DNA of 64,000 nt from Thermococcus eurythermalis (GCF_000769655.1 NZ_CP008887.1:1426001-1490000), one strand, 5' to 3'. Numbered from the stretch's first letter, positions 34,647 through 44,446 are shown. Notes: a model not told the origin generated them from the sequence alone. A program made the numbers and translations.

Positions 34647-35330
34647 TTACTCCTTCCACTCAGCGATTAAGAGAACCAAAAAGCCCACTGCCAGCCAAGA
34701 CGCCAAGGAGATGATTGCAATTTCAGTTACATTACCGCTCATGACGCTTGAAGCACTAACAGTTGGAATCAGGAGCAGGAGTTTTCTTAGCTGATATGGG
34801 ACAATGTCTAGGGGGTAGTAAACGGGTGGAAAAACCGTTAAGAGAGTTGTCAGGATGGTGGAGATTCTCATGACAGTGAGAGGTTCCTTTATCTTGGTTC
34901 CAAGGTATGTCCCAAGTGAAATGCTCCAGAGCCAGAGGGCACTCAAAGCAAGGACTACACCAAATAAACGCTGAAAACCACCGTTAATGATAAGGATAGT
35001 TGTTAAAACTGCAATATAAGGGAACGCAGGAAGACTTATACCAATTGAGATGCCCAGAGTTTTTTCGATTCCTCTTCCGGGGAGGGCCATAAAAATGTCG
35101 TAGAACTTTGAACGAACTTTCATACCTACGAGCTCTATCGAGAGGTCAGCTATACCCACACCAACGACAAAACTAACTACCGCACCAGATAAAGCAGAAT
35201 CAAGGAACTTCCCACCGCTGATTACATAGACTATAAAAATAAATGATATTGGCTGTATTGCGAAGCTGAGCATCGAGGCTTTGCTCTTCATCAGTGCGTT
35301 GTAGTAGTACTCAACTATAGCCCAAATCAT
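34647..35330 (-). CDS. ABC-2-type permease of the second RiPP locus
   Basis: A 227-residue membrane protein with about six hydrophobic segments, in the manner of ABC-2 exporters (MIWAIVEYYYNALMKSKASM front; SIELVGMKVRSKFYDIFMALP, the amphipathic coupling region before GRGIEKTLGISIGISLP). It overlaps the ATPase gene upstream by 4 bases, so the two are translated together. With that ATPase it would form an exporter for the peptide made by the radical SAM enzyme of the same operon. The AT-rich composition matches the rest of the locus. Confidence 0.82.
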   Translation of the reverse strand: MIWAIVEYYYNALMKSKASMLSFAIQPISFIFIVYVISGGKFLDSALSGAVVSFVVGVGIADLSIELVGMKVRSKFYDIFMALPGRGIEKTLGISIGISLPAFPYIAVLTTILIINGGFQRLFGVVLALSALWLWSISLGTYLGTKIKEPLTVMRISTILTTLLTVFPPVYYPLDIVPYQLRKLLLLIPTVSASSVMSGNVTEIAIISLASWLAVGFLVLLIAEWKE

Positions 35331-36202
35331 TCCAGCTCCCCCACCAGAAAGACGTCCTCAATTGTAAGCTCCTCTCTCCTGAATGGGATCCCAAGTTCTT
35401 CCAGGAGTGTTATTGCCTCCCTTTCCTCGGCCTTTGATCGAAAGTAAAGGATAGTGTTCCTACCAGCCTTTTTGGAAATAAATTCTCCACCAAAGTCCCC
35501 AAAGACGACCAGCTTTGAGACAAAATCTGATAGGTAGCGTTTTGCTATCTCCTCAGGCGGGCCAAAGGCGAGAACTTTATTCTTAAGGAGAAGTACTAAA
35601 TCAGATACCGTTGATATCTCATTAAGGTAATGGCTTGTTAGGATTATCGTTGAATCCTCAGCTCTTTCCCTTAGCACTTCCCATAGCTTTAACCTACTCT
35701 CAACGTCAAGGCCAACAGTGGGTTCATCGAGGAAGTAAAGTTCTGCATTGGCTGATAAAACCATTGCAAGCAACGTTTTCCTAACCATTCCTCCAGAGAG
35801 CGTTGACATTATTCTATTATGATACTCGATTCCAAACTTCTCCATAGCACGATTTGCACGATTCTTGGCTTCATTCCTTGACAGACCACGCATTCTGAGA
35901 TAATGATAAACATACTCAAAGGGTGTCAGCGTGTAGAAGTGGGCCCTCACCTCTTGGGGAAGAATTGCAATTTTCCTCTTTATCTTATTTCCACACCTTT
36001 TTACTTCCATACCAAAGAGCCTAACTGTCCCACTGTCATAACTCAGCAGACAACTCAAAATCCTGATAAGTGTTGTTTTTCCTGCTCCATTTGGTCCAAT
36101 AACCCCTAAAATGACTCCATCAGGAATCGAGAAGGTTATTGCGTCAAGGGCTTTAATTGCTCCATAAGTCTTTGTAAGGTCTTTGACTTCGATAACGTTC
36201 AT
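35327..36202 (-). CDS. ABC-2-type ATPase of the second RiPP locus
   Basis: A 291-residue ATPase with Walker A GPNGAGKTT, signature LSGGMVRKTLLA, Walker B LYFLDEPTVGLD and H-loop ILTSHYLNEIS. These are features of drug/bacteriocin-type exporters (CcmA-like). The extra C-terminal 70 residues form a small domain common in these ATPases. The start overlaps the stop of the radical SAM gene (ATGA) and the end overlaps the permease start. Probable job: export of, or immunity to, the modified peptide. Confidence 0.88.
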   Translation of the reverse strand: MNVIEVKDLTKTYGAIKALDAITFSIPDGVILGVIGPNGAGKTTLIRILSCLLSYDSGTVRLFGMEVKRCGNKIKRKIAILPQEVRAHFYTLTPFEYVYHYLRMRGLSRNEAKNRANRAMEKFGIEYHNRIMSTLSGGMVRKTLLAMVLSANAELYFLDEPTVGLDVESRLKLWEVLRERAEDSTIILTSHYLNEISTVSDLVLLLKNKVLAFGPPEEIAKRYLSDFVSKLVVFGDFGGEFISKKAGRNTILYFRSKAEEREAITLLEELGIPFRREELTIEDVFLVGELE

Positions 36203-37617
36203 AGTTTTCTGCCCCCACTCAATGAGATGTACATCTCATTCAAGGGGGAGCCAGCTATGTCTCTAGTGCAATACTTATCTCTGGGAATAGCTTTGCAAAA
36301 TGTGTTACAGTATCCTTTCTGATACAGAATGCAGTTGCGACATTTTGGATCAACCAAGTTATACTTATCTTGCTCTGGATTGTCTATTCCCACTCTAAAG
36401 TACTCTGCTAACGGTGAGGATAATATATCCCTTAAAGACTGTTGGAATATATTACCCAATTTGAATCTTTTTTCTCTGAGAAATACACAGGGATACACAT
36501 CCCCATTGGTATGGATTTGAATTTGAAAGTTAACCGCACCACAACGGGCCGTTGGTTTGCTTAATGGAGGATTTAGGGGGGTTACTCCTGCTAAAGATTT
36601 TAATACTGTGACATTCTTTGCGAACTTGGAGCCGTTGAGTATCAATTTATATGCTTTTACTAGATCCTCCGGGGAAAGTCCCTCCCACTGGATAAACTTT
36701 CCTCTGCCTATTGGAATTAGTGCACCATAAACCCAATAATCAGCTCCAAGTGAATCTACTAATCTAATTATCTCGGGTATCTCATTTAAGTTTCGTTTAC
36801 CAAGAGTTGTGCCAACAGCAACCATTGTTCTGTGCTTATCTTTGTCTTTTGTTAAATTCTTAATAGACCATATTACTTTTTCATATGTTCCAGGTCCTCG
36901 ATAGAATTCATGAGTTTCTTTCCTTGCACCGTCTAAATCAATTTGAATTTCATCGACATAGTTTTTGACTATAGACAGCAATCTTTCATTCTTATAAAGA
37001 GGAGTCCCGTTAGTAGCCACAATGACGTAAAAACCTCTATTCTGAGCCTCTTTGAGTATTTTCTCAATTTCTGGATGAAGAAGGGGCTCACCTCCGGTAA
37101 TCCAAAGGATTGGTATTTCCATGACTTCAAGCTCATCAAATACATGTTTAATTTGTTCTAGGTTCATATACATTTGAGAATGTGGGCCAGAATTTGCGTA
37201 ACAATAATTACAGCTTAAGTTACAATGGGTTGTTATCTCCACAGCTGCAAGATGGGGGGCTGAGTATGAGTAGGGGTGCCCCAGAGGGTATGGGGATATG
37301 ATTTTAGTATTGAACTCCAGAAGTTTATGCAGGCGTTCATGAAGAACAGATTCCGCTTCTTCTGAACTCATACCAAATGTGTTCTCCATAATGGCTACAA
37401 GTTGTTCATATGGAACATGTAATTTTACAAGAACATGTAATTTTACAAGCTCTAGTAGTGCTATAGTTCCCATGTCAGTATAGACCTCGAATCCTTTTGT
37501 ATCCTTTTTGTTGTTGATTTTATGCAATATCAAGCCTCTACCATTTTCTTTTCTCCAGTAGAAGACCTTCGAATCAACAAGCTCCTGGAGTTTAAGGTAC
37601 ATTTCTTTAGTGTTCAT
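36199..37617 (-). CDS. radical SAM/SPASM peptide maturase of the second RiPP locus
   Basis: A 472-residue enzyme. The N-terminal 110 residues include a PqqD/RRE-like winged-helix region, then the radical SAM cluster C132-x3-C136-x2-C139 (THCNLSCNYCYA), GGEP, and a C-terminal SPASM-like domain (ARCGAVN, GDVYPC with G-x4-C, then C-x2-C-x7-C-x3-C and a last DKYC). The C-x7-C gap is longer than the usual C-x5-C. Start chosen at ATG 37617 after GGGGGGTG; ATG 37632 is the alternative. It follows a 51-residue Cys-containing gene by 52 bases. An exact 18-base tandem repeat at 37413-37448 doubles LVKLHV. AT-rich and unrelated in detail to the 6350-7636 enzyme. Confidence 0.88.
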   Translation of the reverse strand: MNTKEMYLKLQELVDSKVFYWRKENGRGLILHKINNKKDTKGFEVYTDMGTIALLELVKLHVLVKLHVPYEQLVAIMENTFGMSSEEAESVLHERLHKLLEFNTKIISPYPLGHPYSYSAPHLAAVEITTHCNLSCNYCYANSGPHSQMYMNLEQIKHVFDELEVMEIPILWITGGEPLLHPEIEKILKEAQNRGFYVIVATNGTPLYKNERLLSIVKNYVDEIQIDLDGARKETHEFYRGPGTYEKVIWSIKNLTKDKDKHRTMVAVGTTLGKRNLNEIPEIIRLVDSLGADYWVYGALIPIGRGKFIQWEGLSPEDLVKAYKLILNGSKFAKNVTVLKSLAGVTPLNPPLSKPTARCGAVNFQIQIHTNGDVYPCVFLREKRFKLGNIFQQSLRDILSSPLAEYFRVGIDNPEQDKYNLVDPKCRNCILYQKGYCNTFCKAIPRDKYCTRDIAGSPLNEMYISLSGGRKL

Positions 37618-37669
37618 CAATACACCCCCCATTGCACTGCAGACTTAAGTACAAACAAAGATAAAAACA

Positions 37670-37825
37670 TCAAAACCCAAAAATTGCCCATGCTGAGGAA
37701 TTACACTCCCTGCCCGCACAAAGGGGTGGAAGCTGTGACTGATAGAACTCCATACGACTCTCAGCAAGATCTCTAACTAACTTTACTATGTATTTTTCAT
37801 TTTCTGTTGTAGGTCCACGATCCAT
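37670..37825 (-). CDS. putative RiPP precursor peptide, 51 residues
   Basis: A short minus-strand gene from ATG 37825 to TGA 37670. The front is a charged amphipathic leader (TTENEKYIVKLVRDLAESRM); the end is core-like: LPPLCAGRECNSSAWAIFGF, with Cys 36 and 41, Trp 46 and an aromatic C terminus. GGTGGTC lies just before the ATG, and a TATA-like CTTTTTAAATTC sits about 35-45 bases upstream. It directly precedes the radical SAM/SPASM gene and ABC exporter genes in the same direction. The T-rich DNA after the stop (GTTTTTATCTTTGTTTG) could reduce read-through, giving more peptide than enzyme. I infer a modified, exported peptide; no known family recognised. Confidence 0.68.
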   Translation of the reverse strand: MDRGPTTENEKYIVKLVRDLAESRMEFYQSQLPPLCAGRECNSSAWAIFGF

Positions 37826-37857
37826 GACGACCACCAATAGTTTTTTTTTTTCAACAA

Positions 37858-37869
37858 GAATTTAAAAAG
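37858..37869 (-). promoter_or_regulatory. TATA box of the second RiPP locus
   Basis: Minus-strand CTTTTTAAATTC. Its place fits a transcript start about 12 bases before ATG 37825, leaving room only for the GGTGGTC ribosome site. It overlaps the 3' end of the S9 peptidase gene. Confidence 0.45.
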
Positions 37870-39772
37870 TTTGTGGTGCTTTCAGCCACCTCTCCATCCA
37901 CCCTGCTATCAGCTCAAGCCTCTTAACCCTGTGCTTCGGCTTTCCGCTCCTGCTGAGGTCGTGGTTTTCACCCGGAAAGAGCGCCAGCTCAACGGTCTTG
38001 CCGAGGTATTTGAGTGCCGTGTAGAACTGAAGGGCCTCCGGAAGCCAGCAACGGTAGTCCTCCATCGAATGGATTATCAGGAGTGGCGTTTCAACGTTCG
38101 GCGCGTACTTAAGCGGGCTTTTCTTCCAGTAGCCCTCGGTGTTGCTCCACGGGTCGCCGCCTATCTGGTCGGGAGCGAAGTAGTAGCCTATGTCCGTCGT
38201 GCCAAAGAAGCTCACCCAGTTGGAGATTGAGCGCTGGGTAACGGCCGCCTTGAACCTGTTCGTGTGGCCGACTATCCAGTTGGTCATGAAGCCGCCGTAG
38301 GAACCGCCGGTGAGGCCGAGTCTCTCCCCGTCGATGAACTCGAAGCGCTTCAATGCTTCATCAACGACCTCCATGAGGTCCTGATAATCCCTCTCCCCAT
38401 AGTGACCCCTTATATCGGCGAACTCCTCACCGTAGCCGTCGCTACCGCGCGGGTTGGAGAATATTACCACGAAGCCCTTGGCCGTCAAAACGTGAAACTC
38501 GTGCATGAAGGCGTAGCCGTAGGCCGTCTTCGGCCCGCCGTGGATTTCGAGAACCGCTGGATATTTCTTTCCAGGCTCGAAGTCAACGGGCTTCATAATC
38601 CAGGCGTCTATTTCAACGCCGTCGCTGGCCTCGACCTTGAAGTGCTCCGGCCTGGAGAGCCTGTAATCCTTAATCCAGCCGTTGAAGTCCGTGATTTTCT
38701 TCTCATTGCCGTCGCGGAGGACGTAAAGCTCCAGTGGAGTGACCGCGTCCTGGGCGGTGAAGGCTATGTAGTCACCGATTGCGAAACTCTCAACGCTTCT
38801 ATCTCCTCCGATGACGCGCTCTATCTTCCCCTCAAGGTTTACCCTGAAGAGGTTCGCCCTTGGACCGTCGGTCGCGACGTAGTAGACCCAGCCGTCCCTG
38901 AAAACCAGCTCGGCCCTCTGACTTCCGCGGACGTCGCTGTTGAGGGAGTTGTAGGCTGAGCGGTCAAGCTTAGCTGTGAGCTTCCTCAGCTCGCCCGTCT
39001 CGGGGTTGTAGTGGTAGATGTGAGTGTTCGTAGGAATGCCCCTCTCCCTCGTGTTGGCCTTTAGAATGAAAGTCCCGTCGTCGAGCGGAATGAAGTCGCT
39101 CACGCTCCACTTTCCGGGAGTCAAACGCTTGGCCTTCCTGCCTTCAAGGACGTAGAGATCGCTCACCATCGGCTTCCGCTCGCGGTCTTCTTGAGCTATA
39201 AAGTAGAGCTTCCCGTCGTGGAAGCGGACCCCCGAGACGTCGAGGTTCTTAGGCGTTACACGCTTTTTCCTGCCGGTTTCAACGTCCACCAGATAGACGA
39301 CGCTCCTCTTCCCGTAGACCCAGCCGACACCGTTGAACCAGAAGGGGAGCTCCTTGATGATGTGCACGTCGTCCTTGGGCTTCTTCTCGATGTCTATCGG
39401 CGTTATAACTGCTACACTCTTGCCGTCCTCGGTGAAGCGAAGGTTTTTAATCCCGTACTTGAACTTCGCTAAGAGTCTCGCCTCACCGCCGTCGGTTGGA
39501 ATAACGTAGAGCTCGGACTCTTTGCTCTCCTTATCACGCTTGGAGGTGAAGGCTATCAGCTTCCCGTCCGGGGAGAAGCGCGGGTTTGAGTCCTTCTTTC
39601 CGGAGGTGAAGGGCTTAACTCTTCTGCCGTCGTAGAGGTAGAGCCTTGAGAAGTAATCGTCCTTCTCGACGCTTATCTCGGTAACCTGGAAAACGACCTT
39701 CCGCCTGAAGGCGTCGAGGTTTCCAACGAGCTTGAATTTTTCGAGGTCTTTAATACTCAGCCCTTTGGCCAT
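37862..39772 (-). CDS. S9-family peptidase (acylaminoacyl-peptidase type)
   Basis: A 636-residue serine peptidase. Residues about 1-370 are a beta-propeller of WD/Kelch-like strands (NPRFSPDGKLIAFTSKRD is the repeated S-P-D-G type). Residues about 380-636 are the alpha/beta-hydrolase: nucleophile in TGGSYGGFMTNW (G-x-S-x-G-G), Asp in HSMEDYRC and His in GENHDLSRSGKPKHR. This is the APEH/prolyl-oligopeptidase group, which cleaves short peptides, often from blocked N termini. ATG 39772 follows GGTGGTTTCT. It is of core GC content and not part of the AT-rich blocks on either side. Confidence 0.92.
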   Translation of the reverse strand: MAKGLSIKDLEKFKLVGNLDAFRRKVVFQVTEISVEKDDYFSRLYLYDGRRVKPFTSGKKDSNPRFSPDGKLIAFTSKRDKESKESELYVIPTDGGEARLLAKFKYGIKNLRFTEDGKSVAVITPIDIEKKPKDDVHIIKELPFWFNGVGWVYGKRSVVYLVDVETGRKKRVTPKNLDVSGVRFHDGKLYFIAQEDRERKPMVSDLYVLEGRKAKRLTPGKWSVSDFIPLDDGTFILKANTRERGIPTNTHIYHYNPETGELRKLTAKLDRSAYNSLNSDVRGSQRAELVFRDGWVYYVATDGPRANLFRVNLEGKIERVIGGDRSVESFAIGDYIAFTAQDAVTPLELYVLRDGNEKKITDFNGWIKDYRLSRPEHFKVEASDGVEIDAWIMKPVDFEPGKKYPAVLEIHGGPKTAYGYAFMHEFHVLTAKGFVVIFSNPRGSDGYGEEFADIRGHYGERDYQDLMEVVDEALKRFEFIDGERLGLTGGSYGGFMTNWIVGHTNRFKAAVTQRSISNWVSFFGTTDIGYYFAPDQIGGDPWSNTEGYWKKSPLKYAPNVETPLLIIHSMEDYRCWLPEALQFYTALKYLGKTVELALFPGENHDLSRSGKPKHRVKRLELIAGWMERWLKAPQTF

Positions 39773-39838
39773 AGAAACCACCAAATCTGGATTGGCCTTT
39801 TCGTATAAAAGCTTAGCGTTTCGACAAGCATCTAAAAA

Positions 39839-42800
39839 TCATGGACTCTTAGGCCATTCGTTTATTCCAAAGACTTCCATGTTAATAGCCTTGTATTTAT
39901 TGAGTATTCTTTGATATATATCCGCACTGGTATCTAACTCTCCAACAAATTCCTCCAGAGTTCCACTCCATAATTTTTCTCCATACGCCCGTATCTTTCT
40001 GAATAGGGTTCTCCAGGGTTCTATTAGTTCTTCAAATTTCTGGATATCTTTAGTTGTTGCATTAAACACTTCCTGGGATCCAATCAGTATGAGTTTCTCT
40101 TTCATTCTACTCATAGCAACATTGAGCCTATTGGGGTTAAATAGAAACTCTAAAACTGCACTTATATATGAGGGGTCACTTGCCGTGAGGGAGATAATTA
40201 TAATGTCCTTTTCTCCTCCTTGGAATCTTTCCACGGTATCAACTTGAACGTGCTCTAACCCAAGCTCTCTAAGAAGGCTTTTAATCTGAGCTCTCTGCGC
40301 CTTGAATGGCACAACAATTCCTAACTTATCCTCAGATGTGTATTCTTTTGGAAGCTTTTTGACAATTTCACTAATGATAATTTTTTCAACTTCGTTGACT
40401 TTAGTTGATCTGTTCTCATCGTGAAGTACTAAGGTTACAGGATATTCGGGATCGATTATGCTTGCTATGGGAATTGTATCATGATTATCCCTTAATCTCT
40501 CAATGTGTTTTAATAGTCCTTCTTTGAATTTCTCCGATTTCTCTTTTAGTTTTTCTATTTCGTGTTTCTTGCTCTTAAGTTTAATATTGTCATGTATATA
40601 GAACAAATCTGTGAGCATATCAGCGACAATCTGAGGCAATCGGTATGTCTCATTGAGTCTATGGAACGGTAGAATATCTTTTTTCAGGTTGTTATCTTTC
40701 CACAAAGGAGGGTTCCTATAAAGAACTCTCTTGAAATCTTCTCTTTCCGATTCTGAGAGTTCTCCACGTAAAAATCTTATGAAATTGATAGCAGACAGGA
40801 ATGGTGTATGCTGTTCAATTGTTTCACGATCTTCATGTTCCCAGTCATGTTGCTGAATAGGCTGCATTTGTCTATGATCACCAACTAGTAAGACTTGTCC
40901 ATTTTCTTTGAGAAATGAAGTTGCTAAGAGAAACATGGGCAAATCCATCATACTTGCCTCATCAATTACAATTAAATCTGCGGCTATGTTGATTTTATCT
41001 CTATTGGGGAGTTTCTTATTAGATAGCCCTGAGATTGCACCGGTAGTTCCAAATATTATAAATGCTTGTGGCTGCTGTATAAGTTCTGTTAAAGACTTAT
41101 TGCCCTTCTTGGGGGAGCTAAAGGGGATTGAGTCTTTATTGTAGTTAAGGAATTTGACTTTACTAAGCAATTCTTCTGGAAGTTTGTTTTTTTCATTTTT
41201 AACATCCTTTTGTATTTTGTCTCTTTGCTCGGAGCTGTTTACAAGCCGATATATGTTAATGTTCTTACCTTCAAACTCCCCTTTCAGGGAGCTAAATAGC
41301 CTTAGGAAACTAGTTAGTGCCTCATTAACTGCCCGGTGGGAAATTCCTGTTACCAAAACTAAAATATCATGCCCCTGTTTTAAAGACGAATACACCCTGC
41401 TCAGAATGGCAGGTGATACGGCCCACGATGTTTTTCCTGTTCCTGGAGGTCCTTGGAGAGTTACTAAACTCTTATCCCAATTTAGTATAAAACTCCTTTG
41501 TTCATCGTTTACTTTTTCAATCAAAAAGGTATTAACGAATTCTTCAATATCATTCTTAGTCCATGGAGGTTTAATCTTCATTAAATCAATTTTGTCCTGT
41601 GTTATTCTTTGGGACTTGTATAAGGAGTCTAGTTTAGAATAGAATGGGTGTGTACCTGCATTTTCCCGTAATGTGTTTAAGGTATCATAAGCTCTTGAGG
41701 AATTTATGTCATCAATAGTCTCGTCTATTACCAAGTACCCCTCGGGCTGTAACGTTATATCCCCATTTCCCAATCTTCTTACCTTATTTTCTTCCACATA
41801 TAAATGCCCCTCTACAACAAATTCATAGTTCTCAATACCGAATGGTTGTAGCAGTCTTATAGATACTTTACCAGAACTTTCATCAAAGAATTGAATAGTT
41901 GCAGGTATTGAGTACTGTATTGATTTGGGATCCTTATACTTTGTTATCTGTCTAAATCCGCCATTTTCTTCAATTACTGGAGTAACAACAACAAAGGAGT
42001 CTTCAGAAAGAGAAATTGGTGGGGCACTCTCCAAGTCCCATCTTTGCCCATCAGGGAGGAGTGCATAACCGTGTATTATTGTGGTATCATTATCTGGTCT
42101 TTCTATTGATTCGATTTTAATTAGGAGAGACTTCCCAGTACTGCAGCGTTCTTTAAGCGGGAGTCTGTAGTATTCTTCCATAAGCTCTTTTTTAGTATGA
42201 TGCTCTAGCTTCTGATACTCCATCAACACCTCCGCAAGGGGTATTTCCTCAAATCCTTGGTCTTCTAAATCATCTATCGGGATTGGTTCCTTTCTCACGG
42301 TGGCATCTTTGTACCATTCAGGAACGCTCCTCTCTAGATGTCGGAGTGCAAGTGCAAAATATTTTGCAAGTTCGGCTAATTTAAACCGACCTTTTTCATC
42401 CTTGATGTCTTTCCACAGATGTTCTAATGGTATTTGCTCTAAGTCTCGGTTAATAACTGGATAAATCTCACCCGAGAACTCTAATCCACTAGCAACAATC
42501 AACCGATTTAGATTTATATGCACACTTTGATCTTCTCTAATTTCTTTCTTTGCGGCAATCTTGAAGATGTTTTCGAATCTACTCGTTAGGGAGCTGTCCC
42601 ACCGGAACCATAAATCGTCTCCACGACCTGGAATACGGTGTTGGGCAGTTGTAACAATTATGCCGAGTCCGGGAAACCTTAAAGCTTTTCTTCGTTTTAT
42701 ATCCTCTTGTATTATAGAAACCGTGTCTTGCTCACGGGGCTTAAAATCAATAGCCGATCTTAATCCAAGTATCCATCTAATTCCCTTATAGTATTTTAGC

Positions 42801-44398
42801 TTGTTAGAATGCCGCTTTATAGCGTCCATTAGTGAATCCCTTTGGAATCTGCTATAAAAATAGAGGTGTACATAACCATATTTTTGGGATTCTTCAGGGG
42901 ATTTCCAAGGCTTCTTATCGGGTTCTCTATTCTTAAAGAATTCATCAAGGTTCAATTCCTGTGGTTTTACTTCTTTTATTGCTCGGAACAGTTCTTCAAA
43001 GAACTCATCAAGTAGCTGTCTTTCGAACACGTCCATTTTATCTTCATCTTCAGAGAACTCTTGAATAATCTTGACAATCACTTTCTGCTTATTGGAGAGA
43101 GTGTTTTCCACGACTGCACTCAAGATTGCTATTCTGTCGTAAATCGGGTCATGCTGGACAAATATATACGTCCGAATAAGGGATCCTGATGGATAGTTAG
43201 GGGTTATAATATCATCTTCTCTGTAAGTGTCTTTAGGTAAGTTAAATCCGGAACCTTGTAGCCAGTCTGGAAAGTAATCTGGCTCTCCAGCTCTGCGATT
43301 TATCTCCCTTAGAAGCCTGTATGCACCTTGGGAAAGTTTCTGGAGGTTTGTTATGTTCAGGCGTTTTAAGATAGCATTTACTTTTTCGCTATCCTTAGGT
43401 TTAAGAGGTTCAAAATTTTTTGGGCTTAATTTTTCCGGATAGTCATATAGATTCGCTAAGTCCTCTAATGTTTTAATATCCATTTCTTCAAGAAGCTCTT
43501 GGTCTCCAGGCAGGATACCCAATAATCCTAGACTCCGTTCTTCCACAGCTTCTTTGATACACAGGGCTTCATATGGGCAATTTTGACATCTCTTACTGAT
43601 CCAAAACCTTGGGATTTCTTTCCCTTCTATTAGTTTACTAAATGTCCCATCTTTTTTTAGGTGTTGTTTTAAAATCTCAATATATGTTCTCGTTTCTTCG
43701 GGAAATTTAAGAGCTTTTAGGCAGCCTTGTTCTCGGAGTTCATTTAAAATATCAGCATTTGGTCTAATTTCTTCTGAAAATCCACGTTTTTCCAAACAAT
43801 CGTATGCAGAGTTGAGATTGTTCTTTTTTGTGAGAACTGCAACATAGACATTAATGTCCCGATTTTTTATTGAAGTCCTGACTGCATTGTAAATTAACAT
43901 TGCATATGCTACTGCTTGGATTCTATGATGGAACTTTTCTTGATTGGTAAACTTTGCTTCAAAAATCCAGATTTCGACCTTGTGGGGCAAATGCCTTACT
44001 AAGATGATATCGGCCTTGCCTTCAAGTTTGTATATTCCAATTTGACTCTCTATGTGTGGCTGGAAGAAAATACGTTGCTTCTCTTTGTAGAACTGAGGAT
44101 TCAATATATACCAGATTAAGTTTGCAAATTTTTTCTCAGACTTAATTATGTCATTTTCAGGAATACCAGTCATTTGACTCAAGATATTCAATTGTGCTAA
44201 TTCGAAGTTTTCTCCCTGTTCTCTCAATATCTCGTCAATTTTTCCTTTTAATTTGTTTTGTATCTTTTCGTCTAACTGAGAAAGCTCACTTTTAAGTTCC
44301 TCTTTCTTACTCAGCCAGTAAATATATCTCGGACATTTATCAAGCTCAAAATATTTGGCAATCTCACTTGGATGTAGCGTTAAGCTTACTCTATTCAT
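39839..44398 (-). CDS. Dna2/TM0106-like nuclease-helicase
   Basis: A 1519-residue protein. Numbered from ATG 44416 for ease, C28 and C277-x2-C280-x5-C286 form a Cas4/Dna2-type Fe-S cluster around a RecB-like nuclease (D136 in EGKADIIL, E153-A-K155, Q167-x3-Y171). A middle region (YIFVQHDPIYDRIAILSAVV … YVHLYFYSRFQRDSL) resembles the RNase H-like part of TM0106 proteins. The C-terminal third is an SF1B helicase: GPPGTGKT (about 985), VIDEAS (about 1150), VGDHRQMQP, TVERFQGGEKD and NRLNVAMSRMK. Start ATG 44398 follows AAGGTGGC. It is AT-rich and diverges from a DpdA-like gene, which suggests a defence or DNA-modification-linked role. Confidence 0.85.
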   Translation of the reverse strand: MNRVSLTLHPSEIAKYFELDKCPRYIYWLSKKEELKSELSQLDEKIQNKLKGKIDEILREQGENFELAQLNILSQMTGIPENDIIKSEKKFANLIWYILNPQFYKEKQRIFFQPHIESQIGIYKLEGKADIILVRHLPHKVEIWIFEAKFTNQEKFHHRIQAVAYAMLIYNAVRTSIKNRDINVYVAVLTKKNNLNSAYDCLEKRGFSEEIRPNADILNELREQGCLKALKFPEETRTYIEILKQHLKKDGTFSKLIEGKEIPRFWISKRCQNCPYEALCIKEAVEERSLGLLGILPGDQELLEEMDIKTLEDLANLYDYPEKLSPKNFEPLKPKDSEKVNAILKRLNITNLQKLSQGAYRLLREINRRAGEPDYFPDWLQGSGFNLPKDTYREDDIITPNYPSGSLIRTYIFVQHDPIYDRIAILSAVVENTLSNKQKVIVKIIQEFSEDEDKMDVFERQLLDEFFEELFRAIKEVKPQELNLDEFFKNREPDKKPWKSPEESQKYGYVHLYFYSRFQRDSLMDAIKRHSNKLKYYKGIRWILGLRSAIDFKPREQDTVSIIQEDIKRRKALRFPGLGIIVTTAQHRIPGRGDDLWFRWDSSLTSRFENIFKIAAKKEIREDQSVHINLNRLIVASGLEFSGEIYPVINRDLEQIPLEHLWKDIKDEKGRFKLAELAKYFALALRHLERSVPEWYKDATVRKEPIPIDDLEDQGFEEIPLAEVLMEYQKLEHHTKKELMEEYYRLPLKERCSTGKSLLIKIESIERPDNDTTIIHGYALLPDGQRWDLESAPPISLSEDSFVVVTPVIEENGGFRQITKYKDPKSIQYSIPATIQFFDESSGKVSIRLLQPFGIENYEFVVEGHLYVEENKVRRLGNGDITLQPEGYLVIDETIDDINSSRAYDTLNTLRENAGTHPFYSKLDSLYKSQRITQDKIDLMKIKPPWTKNDIEEFVNTFLIEKVNDEQRSFILNWDKSLVTLQGPPGTGKTSWAVSPAILSRVYSSLKQGHDILVLVTGISHRAVNEALTSFLRLFSSLKGEFEGKNINIYRLVNSSEQRDKIQKDVKNEKNKLPEELLSKVKFLNYNKDSIPFSSPKKGNKSLTELIQQPQAFIIFGTTGAISGLSNKKLPNRDKINIAADLIVIDEASMMDLPMFLLATSFLKENGQVLLVGDHRQMQPIQQHDWEHEDRETIEQHTPFLSAINFIRFLRGELSESEREDFKRVLYRNPPLWKDNNLKKDILPFHRLNETYRLPQIVADMLTDLFYIHDNIKLKSKKHEIEKLKEKSEKFKEGLLKHIERLRDNHDTIPIASIIDPEYPVTLVLHDENRSTKVNEVEKIIISEIVKKLPKEYTSEDKLGIVVPFKAQRAQIKSLLRELGLEHVQVDTVERFQGGEKDIIIISLTASDPSYISAVLEFLFNPNRLNVAMSRMKEKLILIGSQEVFNATTKDIQKFEELIEPWRTLFRKIRAYGEKLWSGTLEEFVGELDTSADIYQRILNKYKAINMEVFGINEWPKSP

Positions 44399-44434
44399 AA
44401 TAACTGCCACCTTCATTTTATGAGAAAGTACTAA

Positions 44435-44446
44435 ATATTTTTAAAT
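44435..44446. promoter_or_regulatory. shared divergent promoter region
   Basis: ATATTTTTAAAT lies in the 80-base gap between the two divergent genes of the island. It can be read as a TATA box on either strand (plus TATTTTTAAAT, minus ATTTAAAAATAT), each about 35-45 bases from its start codon. The two genes are thus likely controlled together. Confidence 0.45.

Noticed and set aside
37522-37776. Plus-strand frame ending LRNYTPCPHKGVEAVTDR, first considered as a precursor peptide
   Set aside because: It runs antisense through the maturase start and the 51-residue minus-strand gene, which has a promoter, ribosome site and proper orientation to the maturase.
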